Shown here: positions 1 to 10,589 of the stretch, piece by piece
Layout of the letters: the number at the start of each line of letters is the position of its first letter
Numbering within the stretch: the first letter of the stretch is position 1
Source: Echinarachnius parma
Lineage: Eukaryota > Echinodermata > Echinoidea > Clypeasteroida > Echinarachniidae
Length of the DNA stretch: 64,000 nucleotides
Reading direction: 5' to 3'
Assembly (NCBI GenBank): GCA_037951105.1
Contig: JBAMJV010007743.1
Span: forward strand, 1-64,000
Made by a program: the position numbers and the translations under genes
The notes under the pieces: model-generated
Told to the model about the DNA's origin: nothing
The model's database searches: none
What the model saw: the letters and a program-made list of their open reading frames with translations, nothing else

Positions 1-1
1 C

Positions 2-289
2 GAGCAGAAGAGACGGGCGAAACAGGCTCACTCCAATCGGATCCAGCTCCTCGCCAGACTGCCCAGCAACAAGACGATCACGCTGCAAGCCAACGTCAAC
101 GACAACATCGACCAACTCAAGAGACAAATCAAAAGCGCGGCTGGCATTGACGGTTCACAGCAGACGTTGTCGTTCAACGGCCGAAATTTGGACCGCGGTA
201 CCCTCACACTGCAGCAATGCGGGATAGGAAATAACGACACCGTCATGGTGAACTACAAGTTGTGTGGTGGTCATATGTCGAGCGGTTAA
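2..289 (+). CDS. Ubiquitin-like protein, 3' end of gene (5' part outside window)
   Basis: The frame is open from base 2 to a TAA at 287-289 (95 codons visible). The last ~83 residues follow ubiquitin closely. KTITL sits where ubiquitin has K11-L15, then an amphipathic helix (IDQLKRQIKSAAGI), then QQTLSFNGRNL against ubiquitin QQRLIFAGKQL, a TVMV strand, and KLCGG in place of RLRGG. After the Gly-Gly come HMSSG and the stop. By this alignment the positions of K48 and K63 are Arg and Asn and the I44 position is Ser; K11 and K27 are kept. The basic stretch before the domain (EQKRRAKQ) suggests a linker from an upstream part that is not visible. Codons are GC-richer than the surroundings, as expected of real coding DNA. 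It could be a conjugable ubiquitin-like modifier needing C-terminal trimming, or a Ubl domain in a larger protein. Fold confident, function not. Confidence 0.82.
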   Translation, partial: EQKRRAKQAHSNRIQLLARLPSNKTITLQANVNDNIDQLKRQIKSAAGIDGSQQTLSFNGRNLDRGTLTLQQCGIGNNDTVMVNYKLCGGHMSSG

Positions 290-957
290 TCGGACTCTTC
301 CGCGCATTTAAAGCCAAATAACATATTGGGAAAATTACCGAAAATATATATAGGCCTTTTGGCCAAACCAATGGATTGTTGAAGAATTATGGTAAAACCC
401 GAAACTAAGTACCCGCTAAATGCAGAAATATTAGTTGAAACTCCCATGCACACCACCAGCATGCCGCTGAGAGAGGGCCTAAATTCACTGCCCGTTCGCC
501 CCTATCCGCCGGGCTAGGTATTGGTGGATATACGGTCCACATTGTTTTGTGTGTGGGGCGTTTCCCAATACTGTTATTTGGCTTTATATTTTGGCTCAGC
601 AAGGGAGGCAAGAATGGTAACAACATTGCAACCCAATGATGTTCCCTGTGAGTCCCTAATGTAAATTGAATACATAAGAACACGTATTTCAGTTAAAAGG
701 TTTAAGCACTGGCTGCCCCTCCCCTCATGCATGTCATGGGAAGCTTTGACCCCACCCCCTCCCCCTTTCATCATAGGATGTATTGCCAACCACCATCTTT
801 GCGCCCTGTGTAAGTTTACACTGGCTACGCCACTCATGACCCCCACCATGTTTTGTAAATTATATATCTGAGTGTCGATTACATTGAAGGGTTCAGTAAT
901 GCATGTGTAACCATCAACTCCTAGGTAGGACATCATTAGTACAGAGAAAATTCAAAA
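290..957. other. Downstream of the ubiquitin-like gene; no gene seen
   Basis: Presumably 3' UTR followed by intergenic DNA. Short open frames here have no coding character. A T/C-rich stretch at about 715-775 is low complexity. Nothing else is recognisable. Confidence 0.5.
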
Positions 958-958
958 C

Positions 959-989
<31 letters not shown>

Positions 990-990
990 T
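958..990. repeat. (ATTT)n microsatellite, LINE tail
   Basis: About eight uninterrupted TTTA units, read as the tail of the flanking minus-strand LINE copy. Confidence 0.85.
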
Positions 991-1650
991 TCAAATATAT
1001 TTATACAGGATAGCCTGATCAGCAATGATACTGTTTTTCGTCAGGGTCCTGATATAACATCATACAATATAAATAATACAATAATACATTAATATGATAG
1101 ACATAATAAATATAAAAATATGTACAAATAGCATATGACCAGCAGATTCAAGATATACTTTTTAAGAATTTTTAACAATATTATATTTAAAAAAGCTTCA
1201 ATTTATTTCAAATCATAAAAATACAATTAAGTTTCTATATACAAATACAATATAAATATACTAACTTTTCACAAAAGAAAAAAAAAAAATATTGGGTACT
1301 CCAGCAAGCACGTGATTGTCAGTCGAGCAGATTGTCAACATAGAACACCTCACAGTCATTACTACATCAGGCACACGCACAGCCACACATCACAATGGGA
1401 GAAGCATACACATTCACTCATCCGTATCACACAATGGAAACATCACCACGAACAAAACCAGATACATTCATCCACCCGTTCTGCTTTGTCCGATAGATCA
1501 CGTATCTGTTGGAGTATTTACGAAACAAATATAATTAAAAAACAGCAATCTATCGTTCCGCTGGTCATATATACATCAGTGAAAATACAGTTGTTTGTAT
1601 AAACGTTTAAAAGAGGGAAGAGACCTCGAACATTGTAAATGACTAGGCAG
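958..1650 (-). mobile_element. 3' end of a non-LTR retrotransposon (minus strand) with (AAAT)n tail
   Basis: Read on the minus strand this ends in CTGATCAGGCTATCCTGTAT, an A/T-rich run and a tetranucleotide tail (about 958-990). The same sequence, including the block giving CACAGTCATTACTACA on the plus strand here, occurs in opposite orientation at 50930-51350, where it also ends in an AAAT tail. A shared 3' end with a simple-repeat tail is typical of CR1/L2-like LINEs. No intact reverse transcriptase lies within it. The 5' limit is approximate. Confidence 0.7.
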
Positions 1651-2155
1651 CGAGTTCCAGACAATGCCACCCGAGTATATTAGGCTATGTTTATTCACTA
1701 TGATTCACTTGAAATACATGTATATACAAATAATTATATAAATTCATGGGTCACCTCTGCTTTCTGGGATTTTATATCTGAGTAGATGGTTGATATTTAT
1801 TCATGAATAGTCTTGTTTCTGTAAGACTAACTTGTTTATTTTTAGTTGAAGCCATGAAATAACCTAGCAGCTTGAGTTTTTAAAGGGAAATCTGTTGGCA
1901 GCAACATGAAGATAAACTATAGATATACGCTAGTCGAGTGATGTTATAAATGTGTTTATTTCATTCAGCAATGTTATTTTTGACTATTATCAGGTTGAAG
2001 AAAATTATATTTCTGTACGCCCTGAAAAAGATTCACTATTTCATATTCTGTATTCTTATTACATGTATTCATATTGATGCAAATTACTTCACCATAGTTG
2101 ACATGTACATAGACATGTACTGAAAAGGTGTTATTTCCGTTTTTCTTCCATTTGG
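1651..2155. other. AT-rich DNA, nothing recognised
   Basis: No exon-like frame and no repeat that I could match elsewhere in the window. Confidence 0.4.
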
Positions 2156-2345
2156 AATTTTGAAATTTCACCTTCGATGTGCACCAGATCGCTCCATTTT
2201 AGTGCAAAAATTGCAAAAGCTCCCTGGTGTGGGAGGAGGGACACCCCCCTCCCCCGCTCGGTCGCTTCGCTCCCTCATTGGTCCACCTGTAAAACTATTT
2301 GCCCCCCCCCCCCCCACTTTGAAAAACATTGCGCCGCCCCTGAAT
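2156..2345 (+). repeat. Dispersed 'GCTTCGCTCCCTC' poly-C repeat, copy 1
   Basis: Starts with a block containing TGCACCAGATCGCTCC and GCAAAAGCTCCC, then CGCTCGGTCGCTTCGCTCCC, then a 14-base C run (2302-2315) and a GCGCCGCCCCTG end. The same order of blocks recurs around 46080-46200, 47800-47925 and 48241-48395, and partly at 31597, 37330 and 48715. Confidence 0.75.
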
Positions 2346-3770
2346 AGTATTTTGTAGTTATAGTAGTATATGGCTATATGTTCAGTATTACACAATTGAT
2401 TTGTGTTGGTTCATGATTAATGTAGACAAAATCTTGCACCGGGTTATCTAATGTAGATTATTACGTACCCCAGAGTCCAGACAACCAAACTACAACACTG
2501 TTCCAGAGTATAGATACTCCATTTTTGATGATTTCCTGATGAACAAGTTTAAAGGGAGGGTAACGTACAATAGTTTGCTTTTTTGCTGGCCCTTCAGTAA
2601 TAGATAGTTTACAGGTTTAGTTGAGGTTATCTCATTCAGTATTTAATATAAATTTAAATTACATTGATTTGTATCATTATTAGTGATGATCTGAATGTCG
2701 AATGTTTATATTATTTATAATTGCTTAATTGTGTTGTCCCTGTGCATTTACAGATTTGTTTGTTTTGTGTTTACCTAAACGAATTTGCTTTAAAAAATAA
2801 TTCTTAATAAGTCTTCTAGCTAGTGCACTCTCATACTTGATTAATTTGTTGAACAGCAATAACCTTATTTATAGCCGTAACCTTGTTTAGATCACCGTTG
2901 GATTGTATTAGGTAGAATTGTACATCCTTCTGTTGGATAGTTTTAATTGCCGATATATTATATGATTGGATTGTGATTACTTTAATACGTACAAATAATA
3001 TTTAGTATAGTATTTGAATATCACAGTCTAAAGTCTAAACGTGTGTATGTATTGATAATAATTTAAAATTCTCATTTTAAAAATATATATTTGCATTTAT
3101 ACTTCATTAAATTGATTGATTAGATTATAAAAGTTCAAAATATAGTATACTATATTATGCACTGAAATATTATAATCATCCCTTGGTAGATGATGCATCA
3201 TTACTCTTGAAAATCGTAGCATTTGTGTAATGCTAAAACTCACTCTTTAATTATTAATATATTTTTTTTAATAAAGAATCATATTTAAAATGACATGTCC
3301 TGCACTTGTTTAAATAACCATTTATTCATTTGCATTTATTGTAGTAATCAATATAATATTGTATAACGTTCAATAATTATAGAAACCTTCGTAATTGTAA
3401 TTAATGTAATGCAATGAAATTTCTTTCAATAAACGTAGGCATATGAAATGATATGCATTATTGGTATTGATTAAACATATTATTCATAATTGCAATAATA
3501 TTGTCGTCATGTACAACATGGGGACGTAAGAACCTCCTTTTTAATTAGTTACAATTGTTGATGTTTGAATTTCATATGTGTTTTCTTTAAATAATGTATA
3601 TACATGTACATGCAATTTAAATTTCGCAATTATGGTTTGTGTTTGCATCAAATACATTTTTGTTTTGATTGTACTTTAATGTTTAAGCACGTGCAATCCA
3701 GCTTGTTTGCTGCCATACGTGTTCACAATAAAACAAAAAAACATGAATAAATAATAAATATAAATAAATA
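2346..3770. other. AT-rich DNA with one internally repeated block
   Basis: No coding signal. The block at about 2680-2800 (containing CCCTGTGCATTTACAGATTT) is repeated at about 4115-4215, so part of this stretch is repeat-derived. Confidence 0.5.
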
Positions 3771-4640
3771 AATTACTGTACATCAGAATGCCTTTTTACG
3801 ACCGTGGTCCACCATGTGTAATATATATCACATTTTCACCATGACAGAACTAACGAAAAAATGAAATAATTTTTAGAAGATCAAACGTATTGCACAATTC
3901 CCTCGGATGGGATTCCCAACTATTCTATATTTATCTTTGCTCCGCCTTCTGCCATGGACCCCGCTATAGAGGCCCTAAAGTTCAAAACGGCACGCTCTTG
4001 TACGCGCTCGCAGGTTGTAGCAATTATGGTTGTAGCCCCCCTTGCAAAATTCATCATGGCTACTCATATTTGACTGGTTCATGTTATATCCTTCATACTT
4101 TGATTTACATTTAAAGTGATGATCTGAATGCCTGATGTTTACCAAATTTCTATTTGTCCCTGTGCATTTACAGATTTGTTTGTTTTATGTTTTGCTGAAA
4201 GAATTTGCTTAAATAATTATTCCTGTACATCAGAGCGCAATTGTGCGACCGTGGACCTCATACCCCAATAAAAGTAATTATATTACATATTCACCATGAC
4301 TATTCTATATTTATCGTTGTATTTGTGTTATGTTCGTGCAATCGAATTTAATGCCGCCCATATGGAATCATTCACACACAATCAAAATGAGGGTGAAAGA
4401 GAGTAAGAACGAGAGACACGACGCGCAGTGAATGATTATGCATAGAGATACTGAATAAGAGATAATTATAAAGGACAAGTTCAAATGTAAACACTTGTAA
4501 ATCGATCTGGAATAATGTGATGGGGAATGTGTAATCATGACCTACAACTACTAATTATGTTTGGCATGAATGATAAGTTAACATACTTTATTACATGCAT
4601 GCAGAAATATAGTTAATTCAGAAGTACGTCAGAAAAAGAG
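3771..4640 (+). repeat. Overlapping partial copies of a LINE-associated repeat
   Basis: CTGTACATCAGA followed by CGACCGTGG occurs at 3776 and 4224. AGAAGATCAAACGTATTGC occurs at 3875 and 5366. AATTTAATGCCGCCCA occurs at 4347 and 5726. TCTGGAATAATGTGATG occurs at 4505 and 5877. The order is the same in each set, so this stretch and 5360-5940 are copies of one element, here without a reverse transcriptase. Confidence 0.65.
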
Positions 4641-5440
4641 AAATTATTATATGAACCAATTTAAAAAATGCTAAAAATAATATGAAAGATACATGGAGAA
4701 TCATAAACAAGCTTTTTAATAAGACAAGAGAAAATGTGTAGATTCGCATTTTGCAGCCGAATGGACAGTTTACTTATGATCAGCATGTCATTGTTGACAC
4801 TTTTAATGACTTTTTAGTAGTAAATATTGCACCTACATTATCACATTTTACCGATTTTTTACCTCCAAATGATTATTTAAACACTATGTGTTTAAAACCT
4901 GTACAGATATGTGATATTTTTGAAATTGTAAATAAATCAAAAGCTGATAAAAGCCCAGGATATGATGGCATTTAATAGTATTAGTATTATAAAAAGATGT
5001 ATTATTCTTATTGTAAAACCATTGTGCAATATGTTTAATCTATCTATTGAAGATGGTGTGTTTCCAAACTGCCTAAAAATAGCACCAAAAAAAATATATT
5101 CATAAGAGGAGTAGCAAGGATACGTTAACTAACTATAGACCAATTTCTTTGTTATGTGTGTTTTCTAAAATATTTGAAAAATGAAACAATTTGGTTTTAG
5201 ACAAGGGCATTCCTCTTACATGGCTCTCATGGAATTTACCAATACAATATCAGAAGCTTTTGAAAATATTACTTGGATTGTTTTTAGACTTGTCAAAGGC
5301 ATTTGATTGCATTGATCATAGTATATTAATTACCATAACTAACGAAACAAATGAAATATTTTTCAGAAGATCAAACGTATTGCGCAATTCCCTTATGCCT
5401 GGGATTCCCCACTATTCTATATCGTTGTATTTGTGTTAGG
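4641..5440 (+). pseudogene. Degenerate non-LTR retrotransposon reverse transcriptase
   Basis: Two frame fragments on the plus strand carry reverse-transcriptase signatures. The first ends in NKSKADKSPGYDGI, matching the (K)SPGxDGI block early in LINE reverse transcriptases. The second contains FLDLSKAFDCIDHSIL, motif A with its first catalytic Asp and the conserved KAFD. Between them are stops and frame changes (stop after DGI; shifts around 5000-5200). The YxDD motif and endonuclease are not found, so it is dead and truncated. The KAFDxxxH form suits Jockey/CR1-type clades; a finer assignment needs a profile search. Confidence 0.85.
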
Positions 5441-6340
5441 CCATGACAAATAAATGGTTAGATTGGCGTAACCCGCCCGACCCTAAAAATACCGCCGACC
5501 CTAAACGTTTTTTCTGATTTATTTTTTAATTTTTTAGAAGAGAACAAAAAAAAAAAAAAAAAATCCAATTGCGATATGTGTTATTTGTGTGTTATATGTG
5601 TGTTTTTGTGTATTTGTGCGAATCCTGAAAAAAACAAAAAACTCTACCTGCCTACCCTAATGTTTGGTTGCCCGTTACTCCAATCCAACAAAAAAAAAAT
5701 GTTGGCCTTATGTTAGTGCAATGGAATTTAATGCCGCCCAATATGGAACCATTCATTTACACACAATCAATAACTGTATCTGAGAGAACCGTCCATGCAA
5801 TGAGGAATAATACATAGAGAAACTCAATAAGAGAGAATCATACAAAGAGTAGTTAAAATGTAAACACTTGTATTCGATCTGGAATAATGTGATGTAGAGT
5901 GGAGACTGTGTAATCATGACCTACAACTGCTTAGTTATGTTAGGCAGGAGTTGTTAACAAACTTGATTAACAAATCACATGATCGACATGCTACCAAATG
6001 CAAATAAATGTAGGAATATATTTGCCTCATTATTGTCATATATACACACAACACAAATACATGATAAACACACATTACAATTTTAGGTTATTAATTTGGT
6101 CGTAAGTCAATATAATTTTGTGTAATATTCACACATATTATTTGCTTGTTAACGCTATATCTATACTTAATGTCCATTAATGTTTGTTTGTTGCAATTTA
6201 TAATTTTGTATAACGTGTATCTTAATTGTGTATGTAATCATTCATGTAAACTGAACTGTTTTAGTCTATTAGGGTATGGACTTTTTGTTCAGTCTTTTAT
6301 ATACCGGAATAAATAAATTAACAAAAATGAAATAAAATAA
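5441..6340 (+). repeat. 3' flank of the LINE remnant, second repeat copy
   Basis: Repeats blocks of 4330-4560 in the same order (AATTTAATGCCGCCCA, TCTGGAATAATGTGATG, GTAATCATGACCTACAACT). The remainder to 6340 is AT-rich with no gene. Confidence 0.5.
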
Positions 6341-6360
6341 ACAAATCAATTAAAAAAAAT

Positions 6361-6452
6361 ATACTACCACACACATGCACACACACACAAGCACACACAC
6401 ACTCACACACACACGCGTACATAAACCTAAATAATAACACACATACGCACGC

Positions 6453-6533
<81 letters not shown>

Positions 6534-6541
6534 CACACACA

Positions 6542-6588
<47 letters not shown>

Positions 6589-6610
6589 ACGTACATACAT
6601 ATACATTTAC
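6361..6610. repeat. (CA)n microsatellite, about 250 bp
   Basis: Almost uninterrupted CA dinucleotides with rare CG and TA interruptions. The long open frames here (Cys/Val repeats) are artefacts of the dinucleotide. Such tracts are length-variable and can adopt Z-DNA. Confidence 0.95.
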
Positions 6611-6981
6611 ACAAATACATGTACACGTTCGTGGACACAATCATATTAATTCATTAATTTAATTTATTGATTTTCATATCCAAATCATAATTTGACAAAT
6701 AAAATACAATGACGCGTTTTACTTTTAAGTAACGTACATAAATTGTATAGTCTATTTATTTATAGATTTATTCATGGTATTTATTTTGAAAACGTATGGC
6801 AGCAAAGGAGCTGAATTGCACGTGCTAAACATTAAATTAAAACAAACAATGTAATTCATATAAACGCGAACAATAATTGTGAAATGTTTACATTTCATGT
6901 AAACATCAGCGTGAAAATTACCTAATAAATTCCAATATTAAAAATTACATTCTTGCCCTAGCTTGTCTAAATGATCATTAA

Positions 6982-7339
6982 AGTGAGGCCTGTAAAGTGT
7001 CTAACTCCACGAAAATTACTTGTAGCTTCCTCTTTTCTCTTCTACCGTGTTGTTTAGCTTATGGTAAGAGAAGAATAAAATAGGGTTAGATTTTTTTTAA
7101 TGCCCCTTCAGTATGACGATATCTATCATTCAGCTCAAAAGCGTTAACAAACGGCCATAAACCTCATAAACGTCCGTTGTAAAAGTTGACGCATATTTTC
7201 GCTTTATAACCAGGAAAGCAGTGTTCTTTTTCAGTGAAACTTTCACACATCATTCGGACGTATCTTACAATAATTTGGGTACAGGATTGAAGTCTAAAAC
7301 GTCATTTTGGGCAATATCTGACACTTTACAGGCCTCATT
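6982..7339. mobile_element. TTAA-flanked fold-back element (AGTGAGGCCTG family)
   Basis: Flanked by TTAA at 6978-6981 and 7340-7343. The left end AGTGAGGCCTGTAAAGTGTC is mirrored by GACACTTTACAGGCCTCA at the right. TTAA target duplication with no coding capacity suggests a piggyBac-type MITE. Related ends occur at 18342, 19253 and 59572 and inside the 55-60 kb tandem array. Confidence 0.8.
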
Positions 7340-7343
7340 TTAA

Positions 7344-7696
7344 TGTATGTTGTACAAAGAATATAATTTATAATGGTGCATCATAACACAAATGATTTCA
7401 AAATGATAGTCAAAATATATACAGTCAATGTTATCAAATTGAAATCAGGTCAACATCCTTACCCCAACAACTAAATTACATGCGGTTACATTACAATGAA
7501 ATTAGCACATTATACAGCCTGGTTAAAATATCTCAAAAAGTATTTTCACGTCCTACATTATATTATGAGCACAGACATAAACCTACCTCCCATTAGCTCA
7601 TTGACAAATGAAAAACAAATAAAGAATCATCATAATCCCAACACAGACAACCAGATGCTCTGAAACACATTCGACTATATAAGTCACTAACTGTAC

Positions 7697-7742
<46 letters not shown>

Positions 7743-8161
7743 TAATAATAATAATAATAATAATACAAATAATACAAATAATACAATAATAATAATAACA
7801 ATATGAATATTTGTAAAGCAGTTATTCTATAAATATATAGTCTACTGCGCTTACAAAAGAGCTCTTTTTAAGTGAACAAAAACAAACAAAACCAGGACGT
7901 ATAAACAAACAATCTTATGAAAAGACCAGCATAAACAAATGTGTTTTTAACATAGACTTAAATGTATCAATATATTCAATAATAGTGTTATGCTACTTTT
8001 AACTACCTTTTATATGCTACAATATGATAATTGTAAATAAGCTGAACAATTCAACTTCCGTTCTATCTTGTGCGTTATGGTGATTTATCTTGAATAAATT
8101 ACCAGTTAATTAACTTATATATAGTGCAAAAGCAATACATATTTCAAATTGATAACTGATA
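7344..8161. other. AT-rich intergenic stretch with an (AAT)n tract
   Basis: No coding signal. Contains the trinucleotide run listed separately. Confidence 0.5.
7700..7800. repeat. (AAT)n microsatellite
   Basis: About 100 bp of ATA/AAT trinucleotides with a few C interruptions. Confidence 0.95.
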
Positions 8162-8165
8162 TTAA

Positions 8166-9026
8166 AGGGAAAGCTCAGTTCTGGTCAAACCTAATTTTAG
8201 TAACTAAAACTTGTAAGTTTTCAGTCAAAAGTAATAGTTATAATTTAATGCTGCTTATTGTAGAAAAAAAACATATCAACGGCTTACTTACAGGGATGTT
8301 TTCATTTAAAAATCAGCCGTTAACACAAGAGGGCACCCTCCAGATACCCGGGAGTTTCAACCACATTTGTATCAACAAATATTTATTTATTTATTTATTT
8401 ATTTATTTATGATAATTATTACACGGAATAGAGAGAGGGAGATAAAAAGTGGTGAAGAAAGACAGAGAAAGAGAATGACAGAAAAAGAAAACGAGCAAGA
8501 AAGAGAGAGAAAGAGTGTATGGTATAGAGAAAGAAAGCCAGAAATTATAGAGAAAATAGGAGAAAGAGAAAGCAAACATACAAGAGAGGGAGAGAAAGTG
8601 AGAGAAAAGGGACGCAGAATTGGAAATTACACAATTAAATGAGATTTACATTCAAATAATAATGCTCAATCTGCAAACATCTTGAATCTGTTAATTGTTT
8701 AACAAAACATGTATCATATTATTCAATATTGAGATAATCAAAAACAATTTAAAAGTCACTTTGGTACTTTTTGACAAAGTGTTTGGGCTTTTTACATCTT
8801 TGAATGAATTATCGAATAAATGTGGGCCCCACTTTCATTCCCAAACGAATATAATGTACATGTATATTAATAGATATTTCAGCTGTTTTTGAACCGATTT
8901 TTAATAAAACAAAGTTTATTCTGTCTTTAAAATTGTGGGCTTTATTAAACTTTACACTTATTTTTGCATAATCCCACAACAAATTATTTCTTGAAGCGCC
9001 CTCTAAATCAAAACTGTACTATCCCT
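8166..9026. mobile_element. TTAA-flanked element carrying (TTTA)n and GA-rich inserts
   Basis: TTAA at 8162-8165 and 9027-9030. The left end (AGGGAAAGCTCAGTTCTGGTC, then TTTTAGTAACTAAAACTTG) and the right end (GCGCCCTCTAAA ... ACTATCCCT) match those of complete copies at 39230-39811, 54978-55513 and 62753-63288. The interior was enlarged by a TTTA microsatellite (about 8383-8410) and a purine-rich GA tract (8425-8620). Confidence 0.75.
8425..8620. repeat. GA-rich purine tract
   Basis: Nearly pure purine on the plus strand with GAGA/AGAAAG units. The Arg/Glu/Lys-rich open frame over it is compositional and not a gene. Confidence 0.85.
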
Positions 9027-9030
9027 TTAA

Positions 9031-9100
9031 AGGGATAGTTGAGGTTGGGTATAGAGGGCGCTGCACGATTTAAAAAAAAAGCCAAACCGATTATGAAGAC
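9031..9100 (+). mobile_element. Left end of another AGGGATAGTTGAG element
   Basis: Abuts the previous element and shares its TTAA. It begins AGGGATAGTTGAGGTTGGG and continues to TATAGAGGGCGCT, as at 39230. The opposite type of end, facing it, lies at about 11560-11733, so the last exon of the ubiquitin-like gene sits between two converging termini of one family. Confidence 0.55.
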
Positions 9101-9268
9101 CACGAGATATGAGATATGATAGACTCAAATACAAGCAAGCTATGGGGAGACAAGTTAGCATTCTTTATACAGAGGTGACTTTTATAGACAGTTGGTCGCT
9201 AAAACAGATTTGACCGTAAATCACTGTGTCTACTTTACTGTTTTTCATGATACATTACAAACAATAAT

Positions 9269-9274
9269 TTTATT
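9269..9274 (-). promoter_or_regulatory. Possible AATAAA polyadenylation signal
   Basis: AATAAA on the minus strand begins about 10 nt after the stop codon of the ubiquitin-like gene. If used, the 3' UTR would be very short. In DNA this AT-rich the hexamer is common. Confidence 0.3.
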
Positions 9275-9283
9275 CTGAAGTTT

Positions 9284-9687
9284 CTATATCAATCCACCAC
9301 CGCCACCCCGAGCTCGGGTGCTCACTTCAATCCTTGCCCTTGTTTTGGTTCCAGGCCGAAAACCGTAGTCGCTCACTTCAATCCTTGCCCTTGTCTTGGT
9401 TCCAGGCCGAAAACCGTAGTCGTACACCGTTCTCTGGTCGTCATCCATGCTCACCCTGTTGCCTCGGTTACCATGAGTACCAGGGTTACACAGGGTCAGC
9501 ACCTGTTGACCCGGATGGACTTGCGTGACCTCGCGGATCTTTTGTTTTGCATCGGCGAGTTTCATCTGAGGCGGGACCTGGATGATGCTTTCTTTTGTTT
9601 TGCCTTGATCGGTGTACTGTAGAAACAGCTCGACCATGTCCATCTTCGGGAGGCTGTCCAGATGATTCTGCATACGTCCCACATTAC
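9284..9687 (-). CDS. Exon 2 (terminal) of the ubiquitin-like gene
   Basis: Acceptor TATTATAG before 9687, stop TAG at 9286-9284. It encodes the beta-grasp domain, the duplicated last strand and the Gly-rich tail. Codon use is GC-rich at third positions, unlike the flanks. Confidence 0.85.
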
Positions 9688-10555
9688 CTATAATATGCAT
9701 GGGGGAAAAAAAAGTGACACAAAAATATAAGATGCACAGGTTGATTTTCATCATGGGGTTAATCACGTAATTCAAATTTGACGTAATTTCTTTAGTCCAT
9801 GCACAGAATGAATTAAATTACTCATTTAGACATCAAACCCCAATCTGACTCTCTTTTGAATAATCATTTTAAAGGGCAATGAAACCCAAGCAAAATACTG
9901 CTTTCATAGACTTGCAGAGATTATGAGGAATAATCTCTGAAAGTTAGAGCATATATAATCGGACAAGAAACAAGAAATCTATGGCTCTTTGAAGATGTCC
10001 ATTTATTCCTATGGGGAACTCAAATTGGCAACGCACTCTATAATACGTGTGTGGACTACTCCCCATTATGTTTTGTACACAAAATTTCAATTTTGTTAAA
10101 TTTTCTCAAAATATATGTTTACCCTTCGTTTGAGTTCAACATATGTTTTGTAGAATACATTTATGCACAACATATCGTGAGTTTGGGGAATGGAAAAGTG
10201 TGACTATGAAGAAAATTGTAACCAGAACGTCAATGACGTAGCGCTCATCCGGCATCTCGCAACATCAAATATCGCAAATTCCATGTGGTACACTTTTCAA
10301 CTGGTCAAAAATTAAAATTTGATGCCCTGGAAGGGACATACATTTTTTTTTTTTTTTTTAATTAGAGCAAAAAAAATATAAATTTGACGCCCCAGAAGGG
10401 ACATGGGAAAAAAAAAAAAATAATAAATAATAATAATAATAATTATAAATAAATAAATAAATTTTAAAATGTAAAAAAAATAACCAAAAAAAAAAATTTG
10501 TTTTAAATAAAATTAAAATAAATACAAATAAATTAATAAATAAATAAATAAATAA

Positions 10556-10589
<34 letters not shown>

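Noticed and set aside
6318-6644. Long Cys/Val-rich open frames on the minus strand
   Set aside because: Produced entirely by the (CA)n microsatellite.
8367-8642. Arg/Glu/Lys-rich open frame
   Set aside because: Translation of the GA-rich purine tract inside a transposon; no splice or coding context.
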